Shown: positions 9,461-17,469 of the stretch, piece by piece | Numbering within the stretch: the first letter of the stretch is position 1 | How the letters are laid out: the number at the start of each line of letters is the position of its first letter | Source: Spirosoma endbachense | GTDB lineage: Bacteria > Bacteroidota > Bacteroidia > Cytophagales > Spirosomataceae | Reading direction: 5' to 3' | Length of the DNA stretch: 64,000 nucleotides | NCBI RefSeq assembly: GCF_010233585.1 | Contig: NZ_CP045997.1 | Span: 1,413,244 to 1,477,243 of the forward strand | Notes under the pieces: model-generated | Databases searched by the model: none | Told to the model about the DNA's origin: nothing | The model's input: only the letters and a program-made list of their open reading frames with translations | Made by a program: the position numbers and the translations under genes

Positions 9461-9502
9461 AATGCCGTGGAGCCAGTTATTCGCAACTGACTCCACGGCA
9501 TT
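9461..9502. terminator. Bidirectional terminator between convergent PA14-OmpA and susD genes
   Basis: An 18-base stem with one mismatch (9461-9478 with 9485-9502) and a 6-base loop fills the gap between two convergent stops. Read on the minus strand it is followed by a T-run (rc of 9452-9456), so it serves the susD side best. Confidence 0.75.
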
Positions 9503-9516
9503 ACTACACTCAAAGG

Positions 9517-10953
9517 CTACTTATAAATAGTCGGAGCGTCGAACGTTGGCGGCACCGGCTTGGGTGTACTTGGGTTGGAATTGATCTCATTTTGCGGATA
9601 AATGAACCGCCACGGGAGCAGCGTACCCGTGTTGGGTGTCAGCTTGATTCCATACGCTTCGGTGCGGGTCCGGCGCTCGTCGTTCCAGCCCAGGTGCTGG
9701 CCATAGAACGAAACGTAGCGTTCCTGCAAAATTTCCCGAAGCAGCGCATTGTCGGCTGTGATGCCATCGGCATTTTCAATACCACCAGCCGCAAAGTCAG
9801 CCGCTACATACGGTTCATATTTATAGGCACCGGCTGTGAGATAAGTCGTGTTGATATAGCCACCGGTGTTCAGGAAAGTGCGGTACGTATTCAGGTGCCC
9901 TAAAGCAGTCGTAAACCCTTTTCCTGATCGTAAGGCCATTTCGGCCAGTGTCAGAATATTTTCCTGATACGTAACGAGGGGAAAACTGGCGCTCTGAGCG
10001 AAGAAACCAGCGGCTGCCGTTGTATTGGGCTCAATTTTGCCGGGGCTGTTGATACCGTTCTCTAAATAATAGAACTTAAACCGAGCCGTCTCGATGGTTT
10101 TCGCATTGCCTCTATACCGTGCATTGGTAGGGTTCAATAAACTAACGTTATAAGCGCCAACCGCGTTTATGTCACCGGTTCGTGAACTGGCCAGAAAGGA
10201 GAAATATGCATTCTGGTTCACATTGGTGGTCGTACCGTGTGGTGCATACAGCGAATTGGCATAGGCACTAACCCCCGTTTGAGCGGCCGTATAAGCCGCA
10301 TCATACTGTTTCGTATCGGTCAGTAACCGGGCTTTCAGCGTGTAGGCAACCTGCGTCCATTTCGTGGCATCACCCGCAAAATGAATATCTTCAGTACTAA
10401 CCGTGCCTACTCCTGATTTCAGATCCGTAATAGCATCGTCGAGCAGCGCCAGCAATTTGGTATATACCGTTGCCTGTGGTTCAAAGGCGGGATTGGGGAA
10501 TTTGGTGATGTCGCCCGCCTGATCAAATGGAATATCACCCCAAAGTTCGGTACCCGTTGCCAGCGCATTGGCCCGCAAAATTTTGGCAATAGCCGCCATC
10601 TTCCGGTTTCCGAGCGCCGTTGCCTGATTGATGGTCAGGAGCGCATTGGCATTCGTTCCGGTGAAAACCAGATTCCAGTCGCCGTCATAGACACCTGCCG
10701 ATACGTTGTAGTTGTGGTAATCCAGCCATTGCCGGTCGGCGCCGGAAGCATACCCATCCCAGATGGTTGTCAGGCGACTGGCCATCCCTTCCTGGGTAGC
10801 CATGTTCGCAATCTGAGTGCCGGTCAGCAACAGGCTGGCCGTTGAGTTGGTCGGGTTGTTTGGATCTACGTTCAGGTTCTCGACAATAGACGAGCAGGAG
10901 AACAATTGTAGACCAAGCAATATCGAAAAAAATGATTTATAGGCTCGATTCAT
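9517..10953 (-). CDS. SusD/RagB-family nutrient-binding lipoprotein
   Basis: The 478-residue protein has a lipoprotein signal with a probable lipidated Cys20 (LFSC), followed by NLNVDPNNPTNSTASLLLTGTQ, the typical start of the SusD-like type 2 family. The C-terminal part carries the LREILQERYVSFYGQHLGWNDERRTR stretch common to the family. It sits on the outer-membrane surface as the lid of its SusC partner and binds the nutrient before uptake. It follows susC by 22 bases on the same strand. No enzyme or regulator gene accompanies the pair, so the substrate (glycan, peptide or other) cannot be named. Confidence 0.9.
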   Translation of the reverse strand: MNRAYKSFFSILLGLQLFSCSSIVENLNVDPNNPTNSTASLLLTGTQIANMATQEGMASRLTTIWDGYASGADRQWLDYHNYNVSAGVYDGDWNLVFTGTNANALLTINQATALGNRKMAAIAKILRANALATGTELWGDIPFDQAGDITKFPNPAFEPQATVYTKLLALLDDAITDLKSGVGTVSTEDIHFAGDATKWTQVAYTLKARLLTDTKQYDAAYTAAQTGVSAYANSLYAPHGTTTNVNQNAYFSFLASSRTGDINAVGAYNVSLLNPTNARYRGNAKTIETARFKFYYLENGINSPGKIEPNTTAAAGFFAQSASFPLVTYQENILTLAEMALRSGKGFTTALGHLNTYRTFLNTGGYINTTYLTAGAYKYEPYVAADFAAGGIENADGITADNALLREILQERYVSFYGQHLGWNDERRTRTEAYGIKLTPNTGTLLPWRFIYPQNEINSNPSTPKPVPPTFDAPTIYK

Positions 10954-10975
10954 GATTGATACTTCTTCGTGAGAA

Positions 10976-13900
10976 TTAGTAATTGATTTTTATACTAACC
11001 AGCAGTGATTTGGTATTGGGGCTATTGAAATAATCCTGGCCCCGCGAGTTACTGGCTCCGTTAAGCGCCGTTTCCGGATCAACACCGACCATTTTCGTCC
11101 ACAGAACGGGATTGCGGCCCGTAACGGTCACGTCAATCGATTGCAGACGGCTCTTCTGACGGAACTTTGGCGAGCTGATCGAATAGCCCAGCGATACTTC
11201 GCGTAACCGGGTCCAGCTGGCATCCGTAATAAACTGCTCAACCAATGTGCTGAAACCGCCCCCAATGGAGGTATAGTACGACTGATCGAGGAGTACCGGA
11301 CCGGCACCGAAGTCCTGAATATTACCCCGAACGGTACTTCCGGCCGTAATGGTTTTGCCTGCATAGTTCTTCAGATCCTGCGTCAGTGTTACGTCGTTTC
11401 CGACGTCTCGGTGCGTACCAAAATTATAGAGCGTGCCCCGTGTGCCGTTGTAGAAATCGCCACCCTGGAAGGTCTCGAAAAGAACATTCAGTGAAACTTT
11501 CTTGTAGGAAAAATTGGTGCCGAAACCACCGCGATAATCGGGGTTCGGGTCGCCAATCACACCAAACTGCGATGCAACCTGTGGGAAACCATTGGCATTG
11601 AGCTGGAGCGCACCCGTTTCAGTTCGCTGGTAAACACCACCGTAGAGCGCCGACATCGCATAACCCACTTTCGCTACGGTACTGGCTGTTGTGCTGAAGC
11701 CTCCCAGTGTAATGATGTCGGTTCCGGCCAGGTTCGTCACGCGGTTAATATTCCGGCTGACATTGCCGAAGACGTTCCAGTTGAAGTCTTTATTTGTCAG
11801 CAGGTTATAGTGTAATTCCAGTTCCCATCCTTTGTTGGACATCGACCCTGCATTCGTGTATTTCGACGTGTAGCCCGTCGATCCAGCAGCAGCTACGTCG
11901 AGCAGCAGGTCTTTGATTTCATTCTGATAGTAGGTAAAGCCAGCCGTCAGTTTGTTGTTAAAGAACCGCAGATCAGTACCTAACTCCCATTCGGTTTTCC
12001 GTTCAGGTCGCAGAAACGGATCGCCCTGACGACTGCTTCGTACATACGCTCCATTGCCATATCCTGCGCCACTGAGTGTATTGGCCCAGCTGCTAAACGA
12101 CGCATTGACGTACGTTGTCGTGTTTCGATAGGCATCGGGCTGAACACCCACAACCCCGTAGGAAGCCCGTAATTTACCGAATGACAGAATGCTTTTATCG
12201 CGCAGCATCGGTAATTGGGTGAACTGCCAGGCCACATCGGCAGAGGGGTAATAGAAGGTTGATTTTGTCTGACTGCCAAAGGTCGATCCCGCTTCCCCGG
12301 CTACCGATGCATTGACAAATAGCTGATTGTAGAAGCCCACATTCAAAGTCGAATAGAGCCGGGCCATTCGACGGTTTGTGGTTGTCCGGTAAGGGGCATC
12401 ATTGGCGGCCAGCGAATTGCCAAAGTTGGCGGGGGCATCCGGAACAATGAACGTGTTCATGTTTGCCCCGATATTGAGGTACTTCCGATCGTTGATGTTA
12501 AAGCCTACGATCAGGGTCGTGTTGATGTTCTTGCCAAAGTCCTTAAAGATCCGGCCAATGAGGTCGCCGTTCATTTCCGATTCTTTGTAAATCTCTTCAT
12601 TGTACGTGCCCAATCCGCTGTTTGATGCCGAGTTTACGGGATAGTTCGTAATGCGGTGATCCGTGTTCGCGTCAAGACCCGCACGAGCAGTTATGTCGAA
12701 CCAGCTGGCTGGTGTGATGAGCAGTTCTGAGCTCAGAATGAAGCGATCTACTTCCGAAAAGTTGGTCAACTCATTAATGGCCCACAACGGATCGTTATAG
12801 ATTGGATTGGCTAAAGCCCCCAGGTAGTTTCGGTAGGCGCGTTGCCGGTTAGGAATGGCACTGGCCGTTGGCGAAGCGAAATAATTACCCTTATAGGCCC
12901 GACTGTCGAAATCAGGGGAGGTACGGAGCATCCCGATATAGAGCCCATTGACGCTATTACTGCGCTGAATCCGGTTGGATGTCGTTCGGGCGTAGGTAGC
13001 ATTCGTGGTGGCTTTGATGATGTCATTGAATCGACGTTCGGAGTTAAACCGAAGTGTGGTTCGATTGTAATCACTTTGCCCGTTGATGATACCCTTTTGG
13101 CGCAGATCGCCCACGCTCAGGTAAAAGTTGCTTTTGTCGTTTCCACCACTGATCGCCAGGTTATTGTCGATGTATGTACCCGTCCGGAAAACGGCATCTT
13201 TGCGCTCCTCCTGAAAGGTTTGTTTCGAATTTTTGGTGATAATGGGGTAGAATGTCTGCCCGTTATAGGCTTCAAAGCGTGCGCCATTCATATTGACGAC
13301 ATCGTCCCCCCCGGCCCGGTTCGCAATTTTATCGCCCCATGAATTTTGGCTGGTAGGGTTATACAACCCATCTGATCCCTGTCCATAGGTGTTTTGCAAT
13401 GGGTGCAATAAGTTTGGCTTATCGAACGATACCGTAGAACTATAGGAGATGTTGACCTTATCGCTGTTGGCACCTTTCTTCGTCGTGATTACCACTACGC
13501 CATTGGCAGCCCGGGAGCCCCACAGGGCAGCCGCCGATGCGCCTTTCAGAATCTGCATCGAGGCAATGTCGTCGGGGTTGATATCGTTCAGTCGTGACTG
13601 CTGCGTCACACCTGCCACGCCATCACCAAGCGTTGAGTTACTAATGGGAATACCATCCACAATGACCAGCGGCTGCGTTGAGCCGGTAATGGTGTTTTGC
13701 CCCCGAATCTGGATGTAGGAACCCGCTCCCGGATCACCAGCTGAGCGCGTAATCTGCACCCCGGCGGCTTTTCCGGACATGCCGTTAATAACCCCCGTTT
13801 CACCGGATCGAACGAGGTCTTTCGCTTCGATTTTAGACGCTGTCGCTCCTCGTTTATCGGCGTTTTCCTTGAATCCCAGTGCACTGACAATAACTTCGTC

Positions 13901-14221
13901 CAGCGATGTGGCGTCATTTTGTAAGCGTATGGAAATGGAACTCTGAGCCCCAATGGGCACCTCCGCGGTTTTCATGCCGATGAAGGAGAAAATCAGCACA
14001 CCGTTTTTGATTAAATTATCCGGCACTGAAATGGTGTACACCCCTTCTGCGTTGGTCGATGCACCAAAGATTGTACCCTTCACAACCACGTTCACACCGG
14101 GTGTGGGCGAGTTATCTTCTCCAGATGTGACTATACCTTTAATGGTCCGGCTCTGGGCAACGAGCTGGACAGGTAAATACAAGGAGAAAAACAGCATTAA
14201 TAGTAAACTTCTGTTTCGCAT
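10976..14221 (-). CDS. SusC/RagA-family TonB-dependent outer-membrane transporter (no STN domain)
   Basis: The 1081-residue protein has a signal peptide (about 1-22), a carboxypeptidase-regulatory-like beta-sandwich (about 25-110; TIKGIVTSGEDNSPTPGVNVVVKG), a TonB plug domain (about 115-235; IQIRGQNTI, PLVIVDGIPIS, ILKGASAAALWGSRAANGVVVITTKKG) and a large C-terminal beta-barrel ending in an aromatic-rich strand (SLLVSIKINY). It imports its substrate across the outer membrane with TonB energy and works with the SusD encoded next. It has no STN domain, so it should not signal through FecR, and no sigma/FecR genes adjoin it. This contrasts with the other two SusC proteins of the window. Confidence 0.93.
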   Translation of the reverse strand: MRNRSLLLMLFFSLYLPVQLVAQSRTIKGIVTSGEDNSPTPGVNVVVKGTIFGASTNAEGVYTISVPDNLIKNGVLIFSFIGMKTAEVPIGAQSSISIRLQNDATSLDEVIVSALGFKENADKRGATASKIEAKDLVRSGETGVINGMSGKAAGVQITRSAGDPGAGSYIQIRGQNTITGSTQPLVIVDGIPISNSTLGDGVAGVTQQSRLNDINPDDIASMQILKGASAAALWGSRAANGVVVITTKKGANSDKVNISYSSTVSFDKPNLLHPLQNTYGQGSDGLYNPTSQNSWGDKIANRAGGDDVVNMNGARFEAYNGQTFYPIITKNSKQTFQEERKDAVFRTGTYIDNNLAISGGNDKSNFYLSVGDLRQKGIINGQSDYNRTTLRFNSERRFNDIIKATTNATYARTTSNRIQRSNSVNGLYIGMLRTSPDFDSRAYKGNYFASPTASAIPNRQRAYRNYLGALANPIYNDPLWAINELTNFSEVDRFILSSELLITPASWFDITARAGLDANTDHRITNYPVNSASNSGLGTYNEEIYKESEMNGDLIGRIFKDFGKNINTTLIVGFNINDRKYLNIGANMNTFIVPDAPANFGNSLAANDAPYRTTTNRRMARLYSTLNVGFYNQLFVNASVAGEAGSTFGSQTKSTFYYPSADVAWQFTQLPMLRDKSILSFGKLRASYGVVGVQPDAYRNTTTYVNASFSSWANTLSGAGYGNGAYVRSSRQGDPFLRPERKTEWELGTDLRFFNNKLTAGFTYYQNEIKDLLLDVAAAGSTGYTSKYTNAGSMSNKGWELELHYNLLTNKDFNWNVFGNVSRNINRVTNLAGTDIITLGGFSTTASTVAKVGYAMSALYGGVYQRTETGALQLNANGFPQVASQFGVIGDPNPDYRGGFGTNFSYKKVSLNVLFETFQGGDFYNGTRGTLYNFGTHRDVGNDVTLTQDLKNYAGKTITAGSTVRGNIQDFGAGPVLLDQSYYTSIGGGFSTLVEQFITDASWTRLREVSLGYSISSPKFRQKSRLQSIDVTVTGRNPVLWTKMVGVDPETALNGASNSRGQDYFNSPNTKSLLVSIKINY

Positions 14222-14620
14222 CTCACTTAGTTTTAGATTAAAAAAGTACTATTTTGATTGATTATTGAACGGATACTGGAACTGGCTGCCTTAGGCTACC
14301 AGAAGCTAAACCAGAGCTGGCTCTTGAGAGCCTTTTTCCGAATACGGGTAAAAAACCAACAGCCATCTGGCGTCAGAATAAATGGGATTCGGATGTGTAT
14401 GGATGAAAAGGAATGAACAGGTACTTGTGCTTTTAATCCAAATATAATATGGCATTTATCTAATAGTCAAGATAAAATATTTTATTATTATAATTTTGCC
14501 AATTATATTATATTTAAAACTCAAATATTTAAAATATTCTATTAATTGCCCTTCATCTATTGAGAATTGATTTGATTTTAAGGTAATTGGCAGCACCAAT
14601 CAGATTCACCTTATGTAGCT
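14222..14620. other. AT-rich divergent intergenic region
   Basis: The 399 bases between susC and the decayed gene hold no open frame of note. The part from about 14430 to 14580 is strikingly A/T-rich compared with its surroundings. Besides the susC promoter at 14439-14470, a TAATTTTG at 14491-14498 matches a -7 box on the plus strand but has no TTG at the proper distance. Confidence 0.5.
14439..14470 (-). promoter_or_regulatory. Bacteroidota-type promoter for the susC/susD pair
   Basis: On the minus strand there is a -7 box TATATTTG (14446-14439), a full match to TAnnTTTG, and a -33 box TTG (14470-14468) with 21 bases in between, inside the 17-23 range described for Flavobacterium/Bacteroides promoters. 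Transcription would begin near 14432 and give a leader of about 210 bases before the susC ATG. Confidence 0.5.
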
Positions 14621-15151
14621 ATGAATCAGCTTTTAATTGCACTATTTCTATTTCTTAATTTGCGTATCGCTACGGCTCAATCTGGATTGGCTGACACGCA
14701 GGCTTATGATTATCTTCAGGACGAACGTGCCCGGCCTCGCAAACCCCAGAATGGAATGGACAAGCCGCCCGTTGATAGTCTTAAAAAGGCTGAGCAGATT
14801 TTACTGGATGCGTTAACTTACGATCATCGACCAAACGTGCAGGAGGTAGCTAAAGGAAGTTCCAGCCTGTTTTATCGAAAAAGTGATATTTCATTCGATC
14901 TTGCCCTCGTTCAGGCAAAACGGGGAAATAACGAAGCCGCAGCACAGACATTGATCTATCCATTGACGGGGAAATTCGCTTCAGCTTATGCCAGCTATAT
15001 CGCGGAGATGAATGAGTTTGAGGGAGTTTGACAGAATCCGGCCATTAAGTCTCTGTTAGCAAAAGGACAGGCTGCCGCTCGATTGTTTAATTCTACAGCC
15101 CTCAAAACACTGTATAAAACCAACATTAGCGAAGACGAAAAAGTAGCCTGA
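14621..15151 (+). pseudogene. Decayed gene, probable 5' remnant of a secreted S41-peptidase-type protein
   Basis: An open frame from the ATG at 14621 codes for a signal peptide (MNQLLIALFLFLNLRIATAQ) and a helical, TPR-like region, then meets TGA at 15029-15031. The same frame goes on for about 39 more sensible codons (QNPAIKSLLAKGQAAARLF..., ISEDEKVA) to a second TGA at 15149-15151, and 14 bases later the long palindrome begins. The ISEDEKVA ending resembles the segment just before the peptidase domain of Bacteroidota S41 proteases, which would normally follow. I infer that the 3' part was lost and the rest is decaying. The family call rests on my memory of such proteins and is uncertain; the in-frame stops are directly visible. 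Confidence 0.5.
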
Positions 15152-15165
15152 ATTCGCCTAACCCA

Positions 15166-15277
15166 ACAAGCCTTTCGCGGAGAGCCACGGTCCGCCGTGC
15201 GGTGCCACGGTTTGTTTGCCCGTCATTAGTAACCGTAGCACCGCACGGCGGACCGTGGCTCTCCGCGAAAGGCTTGT
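15166..15277. repeat. Long near-perfect palindrome (46-base arms, 20-base loop)
   Basis: The arms 15166-15211 and 15232-15277 are inverted copies with one mismatch; the loop is 15212-15231. The arms are GC-rich (AGAGCCACGGTCCGCCGTGC inside). The element has no coding potential and begins 14 bases after the decayed gene ends. It could be a REP/MITE-like genomic repeat that moved in and removed the gene's 3' part, or a very stable terminator. A genome-wide copy count would decide. Confidence 0.8.
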
Positions 15278-15302
15278 CCAATAGTCAGATTGAATCCAGA
15301 AA

Positions 15303-15341
15303 CTGTCCATCATCGAACAAAGTCTGTCCGATGATGGACAG
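15303..15341 (+). promoter_or_regulatory. Two tandem dyads, probable enhancer site for a sigma-54 activator
   Basis: Site A (15303-15320, CTGTCC-N6-GAACAA) is degenerate in its right half; site B (15324-15341, CTGTCC-N6-GGACAG) is a perfect dyad. The outer halves form a 15-base inverted repeat (15301-15315 with 15329-15343). Site B lies exactly 52 bases before the -24 box at 15394, as in the module at 2933-3003. The site centres are about two helical turns apart, which suits cooperative binding of an NtrC-family protein. Confidence 0.65.
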
Positions 15342-15393
15342 TTTTAAATGGATACGTAAATTAATGGATTGATTTTCAGTGCTATTTGTGGTG

Positions 15394-15409
15394 TGGCACG
15401 GCACTTGCA
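15394..15409 (+). promoter_or_regulatory. Sigma-54 (-24/-12) promoter of the DUF4097 gene
   Basis: TGGCACGGCACTTGCA agrees with the sigma-54 consensus TGGYACR-N4-TTGCW at every fixed position, with GG and GC separated by 10 bases. Transcription should start about 12 bases downstream and leave a leader of about 95 bases before the ATG at 15516. Because the promoter lies in the upstream open frame, it also supports the downstream start. Confidence 0.8.
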
Positions 15410-15515
15410 AGCCTGTTGGAACAAAGCTAGTGGGCTAACCGAACAAGGAAAAAATCCACGTCGTGCAACCTTCTCCTGCCCGACAACATCTTTACTACAT
15501 ACAAAACGAAACCAC

Positions 15516-16565
15516 ATGAAACGCAACCAGTTTCTACTGACCCTTTTGAGTGCAACGACACTCGCACTGACATCGCCCGCCCAAAATCGGAATGATGACC
15601 GGGATACACCTTATCAAACCAAAACCTTTTCTGGGAAAATCAACGCCGTTCGGGCTGAAACGTCGGGTGGTAGCCTCACCATCGAAGGCGGCACCGATAA
15701 TAATGCAAAAGTTGAGATGTTTGTTCGGGCTAACAACTGGAACGACAAACTCGATAAAGCGGAGATCGAAGAAAGACTCAAAGATTACGATATCTCAATT
15801 GCGCAGGAAGGCAGCACCATTGTGGCAACGGCAAAACGTCGCAATAATGATCGGGATTGGAAAAAATCGTTAAGTATCGGGTTTAAGTTCTACACACCTC
15901 GCAATGTATCGACAGATCTGCGTACATCCGGCGGTTCGATTCATATGGCGACTCTCACCGGAGCGCAGAAGTTTCGCACTAGCGGTGGTAGCCTGCACCT
16001 GAGCGATATCGAAGGCGACATCAATGGTCAGACATCGGGTGGATCGATTCATATGGATCGCTGCCGTAAAGATATCGACCTGCAAACATCGGGTGGGTCA
16101 ATTGAAGCGAAGGAATCGACTGGCAAAATGCGTTTGCATACGTCGGGGGGAAGCATTCGGCTAACTGACCTGAAGGGCAGTGTTGATGCGCAAACCAGTG
16201 GTGGTAGCGTAAACGGTAATGATATCGAAGGCGATATCAAGGCAGGCACTTCGGGTGGTTCAGTACGGCTCTCGGGCGTTTCGGGGAGCATCGACGCGAA
16301 TACGAGCGCAGGCAGCGTTGACGTAGAGATCGTCAAACTGGGCGACTATGTTCGACTGAGCACCAGCGCTGGTGGCGTTCGTGTAAAAATGCCTATGGAC
16401 AAAGGTATGGATCTGAATCTGAGCGGGAACCGGGTCAATATTCCTGAGTCGCTATCTAAATTTGATGGCAATATTGAGAAAGATCGCGTTCGCGGAAAAC
16501 TAAATGGTGGTGGTATCGCAGTCAACATTTCAGCTACCAGCGGTAGCGTTTCGATTAACCGTTAA
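15516..16565 (+). CDS. DUF4097-type beta-strand repeat protein (secreted)
   Basis: The 349-residue protein has a signal peptide (about 1-22, ending TSPAQ) followed by a mixed region and then a regular series of short repeats, each centred on TSGGSI or TSGGSV (about residues 125-275). This is typical of DUF4097/putative adhesin (head-GIN-like) beta-helical proteins. Examples are LRTSGGSIHM, LQTSGGSIEA and AQTSGGSVNG; the last repeats drift to TSAGSV and TSAGGV. It is probably exported and folds as a beta-solenoid. Function is not established; related genes often accompany envelope-stress or anti-sigma genes. The start was chosen over an in-frame Met 147 bases upstream because the signal peptide begins here and a sigma-54 promoter lies in the longer frame. 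Confidence 0.8.
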   Translation: MKRNQFLLTLLSATTLALTSPAQNRNDDRDTPYQTKTFSGKINAVRAETSGGSLTIEGGTDNNAKVEMFVRANNWNDKLDKAEIEERLKDYDISIAQEGSTIVATAKRRNNDRDWKKSLSIGFKFYTPRNVSTDLRTSGGSIHMATLTGAQKFRTSGGSLHLSDIEGDINGQTSGGSIHMDRCRKDIDLQTSGGSIEAKESTGKMRLHTSGGSIRLTDLKGSVDAQTSGGSVNGNDIEGDIKAGTSGGSVRLSGVSGSIDANTSAGSVDVEIVKLGDYVRLSTSAGGVRVKMPMDKGMDLNLSGNRVNIPESLSKFDGNIEKDRVRGKLNGGGIAVNISATSGSVSINR

Positions 16566-16618
16566 TACACTCACCGTCCGGAAAGATATAGTTCGACCTG
16601 ATTGTGTGATAACTTTGG

Positions 16619-16646
16619 GGCCCGCCGGATATTAGGCGGGCCTTAT
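16619..16646 (+). terminator. Rho-independent terminator of the DUF4097 gene
   Basis: A perfect 8-base-pair GC stem (16619-16626 GGCCCGCC with 16635-16642 GGCGGGCC) with an 8-base loop is followed by TTATTTTA. It ends only about 8 bases before the ATG of the next gene, so it may also influence that gene's translation. Confidence 0.7.
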
Positions 16647-16649
16647 TTT

Positions 16650-16997
16650 ATGTCCACCAGTTTCTTTGACCGCCGATTTGGTATTAATCTGGGCCTGACG
16701 CTCTTGAGTAGTGCCATCATTCTGTTTTGCATTAAAACTACGCCAACGATTCACTTGCCCTATTTTATTACGCCTGCCCTCGCGGCTGGTTTGGGTTTTC
16801 TGGAGCCGCGCCGGGGCTGGATGCTAGCCATTGCCCAGGCTGTCGTTATCTGGCTTGGCTATATGATTTTTGTGCCAACGCCCGATGGTCCTGCCGACCG
16901 GGATATTGAAAACTTTGGCCTATACGGCTCAATGATTCTGACGTTTGTAGGTAGTTTCATTGGTGGTTTGCTCAAGCGGGCTTTAGACCGGGGATGA
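16650..16997 (+). CDS. Small membrane protein of unknown function
   Basis: The 115-residue protein has about four hydrophobic segments (residues roughly 10-27, 33-47, 57-74 and 88-108) joined by short loops, and a basic C-terminus (LLKRALDRG). I do not recognise a family. The ATG at 16650 is used because the longer frame would run through the terminator hairpin. It lies tail to tail with the ExbD-like genes, 7 bases apart. Confidence 0.65.
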   Translation: MSTSFFDRRFGINLGLTLLSSAIILFCIKTTPTIHLPYFITPALAAGLGFLEPRRGWMLAIAQAVVIWLGYMIFVPTPDGPADRDIENFGLYGSMILTFVGSFIGGLLKRALDRG

Positions 16998-17004
16998 TGA
17001 TTGG

Positions 17005-17448
17005 TCAATAGCGAAGTAGATAAGGCAGGTTGCCTGCGATTCGGAATTCATCCAGTACATCAACAAAATTGCCAAGTGTTGATTCTGGGCAGGGTCGTAC
17101 AACAATTGCCAGTTCACCTGGAGTTAAAGCCTCTTTTCTATGGCGAAACAAGGCTTCGCGCAGTTGGGTCGAGTGTCGATGAGCGGTAACAAAGTTTGCC
17201 CGACAAACAGATCTGCCTCGAAAATGACAGAACTGAATTGTATCCCGATCAACCAGTATTATTTCCAGTACCCATTTCGACCGTTCAGGTACAATCCCTT
17301 TTCTACAACCCGGCACGTCCCAACCACTAACTACAGTTGGTTGTTGAACTGCCTTTACCCACACAAAAAATACGATCAGTAACAGGGCAATACTGACAAA
17401 GGGCGTCATGTCAATACGAGGTAACGAACGATTTCGGCGATTGCGCAT
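17005..17448 (-). CDS. ExbD/TolR-like protein
   Basis: The 147-residue protein has a short basic N-terminus with RIDMTPFVSIALLLIVFFVW, which fits the ExbD/TolR membrane segment with its conserved Asp (IDMTP) and is followed by a periplasmic domain. ExbD proteins couple the proton gradient to TonB. The C-terminal part (TPGELAIVVRPCPESTLGNFVDVLDEFRIAGNLPYLLRY) fits the periplasmic fold. It is the second of two such genes, 21 bases behind the first. No ExbB gene or TonB gene is near, which is unusual; it may join an ExbB complex encoded elsewhere or be a specialised pair. Confidence 0.75.
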   Translation of the reverse strand: MRNRRNRSLPRIDMTPFVSIALLLIVFFVWVKAVQQPTVVSGWDVPGCRKGIVPERSKWVLEIILVDRDTIQFCHFRGRSVCRANFVTAHRHSTQLREALFRHRKEALTPGELAIVVRPCPESTLGNFVDVLDEFRIAGNLPYLLRY

Positions 17449-17469
17449 GAGAATGGATTTTTTGGTTGG

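Noticed and set aside
14491..14498. TAATTTTG as promoter of the decayed gene
   Set aside because: There is no TTG at 17-23 bases upstream; the region is simply A/T-rich.
14621..15151. Readthrough or selenocysteine at the TGA 15029-15031
   Set aside because: A second in-frame TGA follows 39 codons later and the domain that should follow is missing; decay is simpler. No selenocysteine element is visible.
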